This document shows positions 61,852 to 64,000 of a stretch of 64,000 nucleotides of DNA, one piece after another; within the stretch, counting starts at the first letter, position 1; each line of letters begins with the position of its first letter. The notes below the pieces were generated by a model that was not told the DNA's origin, did not search any database, and saw only the letters and a program-made list of their open reading frames with translations. Source of the stretch: Archangium sp. (GTDB lineage: Bacteria > Myxococcota > Myxococcia > Myxococcales > Myxococcaceae); NCBI GenBank assembly GCA_030681645.1, contig JAUXRX010000001.1, forward strand, positions 62,001 to 126,000, in the 5' to 3' direction. A program made the position numbers and the translations under genes.

Positions 61852-62997
61852 ATGAACGTTCGGGTGCTGCCGGTGATGTGGTTGCTGATGCTGTCACAAG
61901 GGTGCACACCGACGCTGACGCCGGTGTTCGCGCGCCAGGCCACGCCGCTCACGGCCCAGTCGAATTCGCCTCGCGTGCTCTGGCTGCTCGACAACTCGGG
62001 TTCCATGTACATGCCGACCGACCCCACGGCTCCGGGTTGTCTCCCGGGCTGCGGAAACCCTGGCCAACAGTGCCCACCGACGTGCCCGACGAGGCAGACA
62101 GCGCTGCAGGAAGGGCTGGGGCTCTTCCAGGCCGCCCTCTCGCCCAGCACCACGCACGCCCTGGTGGTCTACCCGAGCGACCCGCTGTGCGGTCCACCGA
62201 CCTCGTTCGAGGTCCTCGACCAACCGTTCCCACAGGTCACCGCGCGCGTGGCCGCACTTTCTCCTCAGGGGGGGACTCCCACGGCCGGCGCGCTGCAGTT
62301 CGCGGCCGGAATTGCACCGCTCGCGCAAGCAGAGACCTTCGTGGTCCTGGTGACCGACGGGCTCCCGAACTGCAACGCGGAGAACCCTCATCACGCTTGT
62401 TCTCTGCCGGACGGCTCTGACGGTGGGGTGGCCGACGCTGCCGCGGTGGCGGAGCAGCTCCAGGCGTGTCGATGTACGGCCTCCACCTGCTCGAACCAGC
62501 TGTGTTCACTCGGCTGCCTGGACGAACTGGGCACCGTGGCCGCGTCGCACCGGCTGGTCGAGCAGGAAATGCCGCTGATGGTGATCGGCCTCGGCGCCGA
62601 CCTCGGCTCCGGTGTCGCGAGAGCGGCGCTCTCGTCCATGGAGATAGCGCTCGGGCCGGACTGCACCTCGGCCGTGGACTGTGGCGGCTCTTCATGCGGC
62701 GCCGACGGCCACTGCACCGAGAAGCTCTTCCTCGCGCCTACGGGGCCCGACTTCGCCAGGGCGGCGAGTACGCTGGCCGCCGCGCTCGAGCGCAGCGTGC
62801 GCTGCACCTGGTGGTTGCCGCGGCAGGTGACCGCGAGCGCGCTCGAAGTGGAGCTGGGAGGCGTGCTCGTCAGCCCCGAGGATTGGACGCTCCAGGGCGG
62901 CGCCGAGCAGCGAGTGGTGATCACCGGTGCACCCTGCGATCGGCTGCTAGCCGGCGAAGAGTCCCCCTCCATCTCCTGGCTGCCGCCCGCGGAGTAG
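61852..62997 (+). CDS. VWA-domain lipoprotein
   Basis: 381 residues from the ATG at 61852; GGAGG is 7 bases upstream. The leader ends LSQGC (Cys18). A von Willebrand A domain has MIDAS DNSGS (Asp47, Ser49, Ser51), LVTDGLPNC later, and Cys-rich inserts (GCLPGCGNPGQQCPPTC). The C-terminal part has a strand pair and ends SISWLPPAE. It closes the sigma-FecR operon and is probably an exported, surface-exposed ion-dependent binder. It shares only the VWA domain with the protein at 4278. Confidence 0.85.
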   Translation: MNVRVLPVMWLLMLSQGCTPTLTPVFARQATPLTAQSNSPRVLWLLDNSGSMYMPTDPTAPGCLPGCGNPGQQCPPTCPTRQTALQEGLGLFQAALSPSTTHALVVYPSDPLCGPPTSFEVLDQPFPQVTARVAALSPQGGTPTAGALQFAAGIAPLAQAETFVVLVTDGLPNCNAENPHHACSLPDGSDGGVADAAAVAEQLQACRCTASTCSNQLCSLGCLDELGTVAASHRLVEQEMPLMVIGLGADLGSGVARAALSSMEIALGPDCTSAVDCGGSSCGADGHCTEKLFLAPTGPDFARAASTLAAALERSVRCTWWLPRQVTASALEVELGGVLVSPEDWTLQGGAEQRVVITGAPCDRLLAGEESPSISWLPPAE

Positions 62998-63069
62998 CGC
63001 CGGCGTTCATTCCGTGCGGCGACCAGGCGCACGGGCTTCTCGATTCCGGACCCTGGAGCGGCCTTCACC

Positions 63070-63714
63070 TCAGGGCGCTGGCTGGCATTTCGAATCGGCG
63101 CACGTCGCCACCGGAGCAGCGACCGTCTTGCTGGAGCAGTCCTTCCTCGCGCCGACCTTCCGGAAGAACAGCTCGGCCAGTTGCTGGGGACCGCCCTTCG
63201 CCACCGAGGCGAAGCCACCACAGTCCGTGGGGATGACGGTGCACTGCGCAGAGGTCGAGCACGACCGCCACTGCTCCTGGAAGCCGCTCTCCATCAGGCC
63301 GCGCGTGAGCACGATGCGACCGGTGTCGACCTCCCGAGCCGCCACGGGTGAATCGTGCCGGAAGAAGTAGTCGAGCTCGAGCTCGGTCACGGTGGCCCTG
63401 CGAAAGGTGAACTCCTGGCGGATGTGGCGATCGCGGAGCGTGAGCTTCTCGCCGGGCGCGAGCACGACGTGGCCGTCGGGGCTTCTCTCGCCCTCTCCCT
63501 TCCCGTACTTCGGGAGAGCGTCCGAGGTCAGCACGACGAGCTCGACCGAGCCGTCGCGCGGAGCCCACGAGACCAGCTGACTCTCGAGGCCCACCTTGAG
63601 CCGCGACGCCTGGGCGCCATGGGTCGGGCGCGCCGCGGTGAGAGCAGCGGGCTCTTCGGCTCGACACGCACCCAGGGTGATGAGGAGACCCGCCGTCAGT
63701 CGTGCTTTCCACAT
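63070..63714 (-). CDS. Putative lipoprotein
   Basis: 214 residues. The leader ends LGAC (lipobox, Cys17). The mature chain has a strand-rich middle (DGHVVLAPGEKLTLRDRHIRQEF, VTELELDYFF), a Cys pair in RSCSTSAQCTVIPTDCGG and a C-terminal Cys pair (DCSSKTVAAPVATCADSKCQPAP). The Cys-rich end suggests disulfide stabilisation. No family recognised. It converges with the VWA gene across 72 bases. Confidence 0.75.
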   Translation of the reverse strand: MWKARLTAGLLITLGACRAEEPAALTAARPTHGAQASRLKVGLESQLVSWAPRDGSVELVVLTSDALPKYGKGEGERSPDGHVVLAPGEKLTLRDRHIRQEFTFRRATVTELELDYFFRHDSPVAAREVDTGRIVLTRGLMESGFQEQWRSCSTSAQCTVIPTDCGGFASVAKGGPQQLAELFFRKVGARKDCSSKTVAAPVATCADSKCQPAP

Positions 63715-63773
63715 GGAACCCCTTTGAGGCGATCGCGGCAGGAAAAGTTCCGCCGCCGGTCCCGACGCCGTCG

Positions 63774-64000
63774 CTACTGGCTCGTGCCCGGCTGACCCTT
63801 CACCAGGTGCTGCAGGTGGCGGAAGCCCGCCTCGAGCAGCATGAGCACGCCCAGCATCTCGAACAGCTCTTCCACCAGGAAGGGGTCGAAGAGGAACGCC
63901 TGCCCGATGAGGATGCGCTCGTGGTTGGAGTTGCCGTAGCGCCCCTCGAGGTGATCGATCACCACCGCGCCCAGTCCGTAGACGACCAGCCCCGAGATGG
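63774..64000 (-). CDS. Membrane protein, 5' end outside window
   Basis: The visible C-terminal part is about 75 residues, read from the window edge to a TAG at 63774. It has GLVVYGLGAVVIDHLEGRYG, then ILIGQAFLFDPFLVEELFEMLGVLMLLEAGFRHL, with two hydrophobic stretches that fit transmembrane helices. A degraded copy of the last 96 bases lies at 58827. Family not recognised. Confidence 0.6.
   Translation of the reverse strand, partial: ISGLVVYGLGAVVIDHLEGRYGNSNHERILIGQAFLFDPFLVEELFEMLGVLMLLEAGFRHLQHLVKGQPGTSQ

Overview
The window is high-GC, gene-dense DNA from a delta-proteobacterial lineage, most likely Myxococcota and probably suborder Cystobacterineae. The evidence is a TIGR02265/DUF2378-type protein (7619-8182), MYXO-CTERM-like sorting tails (22390 end; 44515 end), MopE-like Cys-rich repeats, a collagen-like lipoprotein, two Ser/Thr kinases, a REC-histidine kinase hybrid, and many lipoproteins with Asp-Ala-Gly linkers. 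I saw no rRNA, tRNA, CRISPR array, integrase or intact insertion sequence.

Layout. 1-8.2 kb: lipoproteins, an SPFH/Band-7 coiled-coil protein, a YceI-like protein, a VWA protein, a collagen-like lipoprotein with a tandem domain duplication, and the TIGR02265 protein. 8.2-16.7 kb: a DHCW-type cupin with a dimethylglycine/sarcosine dehydrogenase-family flavoprotein, a large repeat lipoprotein, a LURP-one protein with a transglutaminase fusion, and phenylalanine 4-hydroxylase. 16.7-29.3 kb: envelope proteins, a glutamine amidotransferase, a CHAP-domain protein with a MYXO-CTERM tail, an orphan SecD-like lipoprotein, a pair of secreted paralogues, a 500-base gene-free stretch with a long inverted repeat, and an SDR oxidoreductase. 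29.3-36.3 kb: kinase and signalling proteins. 36.5-41.15 kb: a cobalamin-riboswitch operon (TonB receptor, beta-propeller-like lipoprotein, BtuF-like binding protein). 41.2-45.7 kb: a SUKH-like protein, a rearranged GDPD/phytase-like lipoprotein and a MopE-like protein. 45.8-49.4 kb: a cytochrome b561-SHP fusion, a diheme cytochrome c and a two-component pair. 49.5-53.7 kb: an amidase and a second kinase. 53.9-58.2 kb: a lower-GC island-like segment with a nucleosidase-STAND-TPR protein next to a broken mini-RpoB paralogue. 58.9-63 kb: an ECF sigma/FecR-like/envelope/VWA operon, then a lipoprotein and a partial membrane protein at the right edge.

Two families of dispersed palindromic repeats run through the window. 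Family A has the core CCCTCGACTCCGCTCGGG and is often read in frame inside or at the ends of proteins. Family B has the core CCCTCACCCCGGCCCTCTCC with a matching GGGGAGAGGGAG arm; it lies between genes and in several places supplies the ribosome-binding site of the next gene.

The strongest leads are the B12 operon, which resembles the Bacteroidetes BtuB-BtuG arrangement; the nucleosidase-STAND protein, which has the architecture of an NLR-like conflict protein; the degenerate mini-RpoB; and a GDPD domain whose halves are swapped inside a phytase-like domain.
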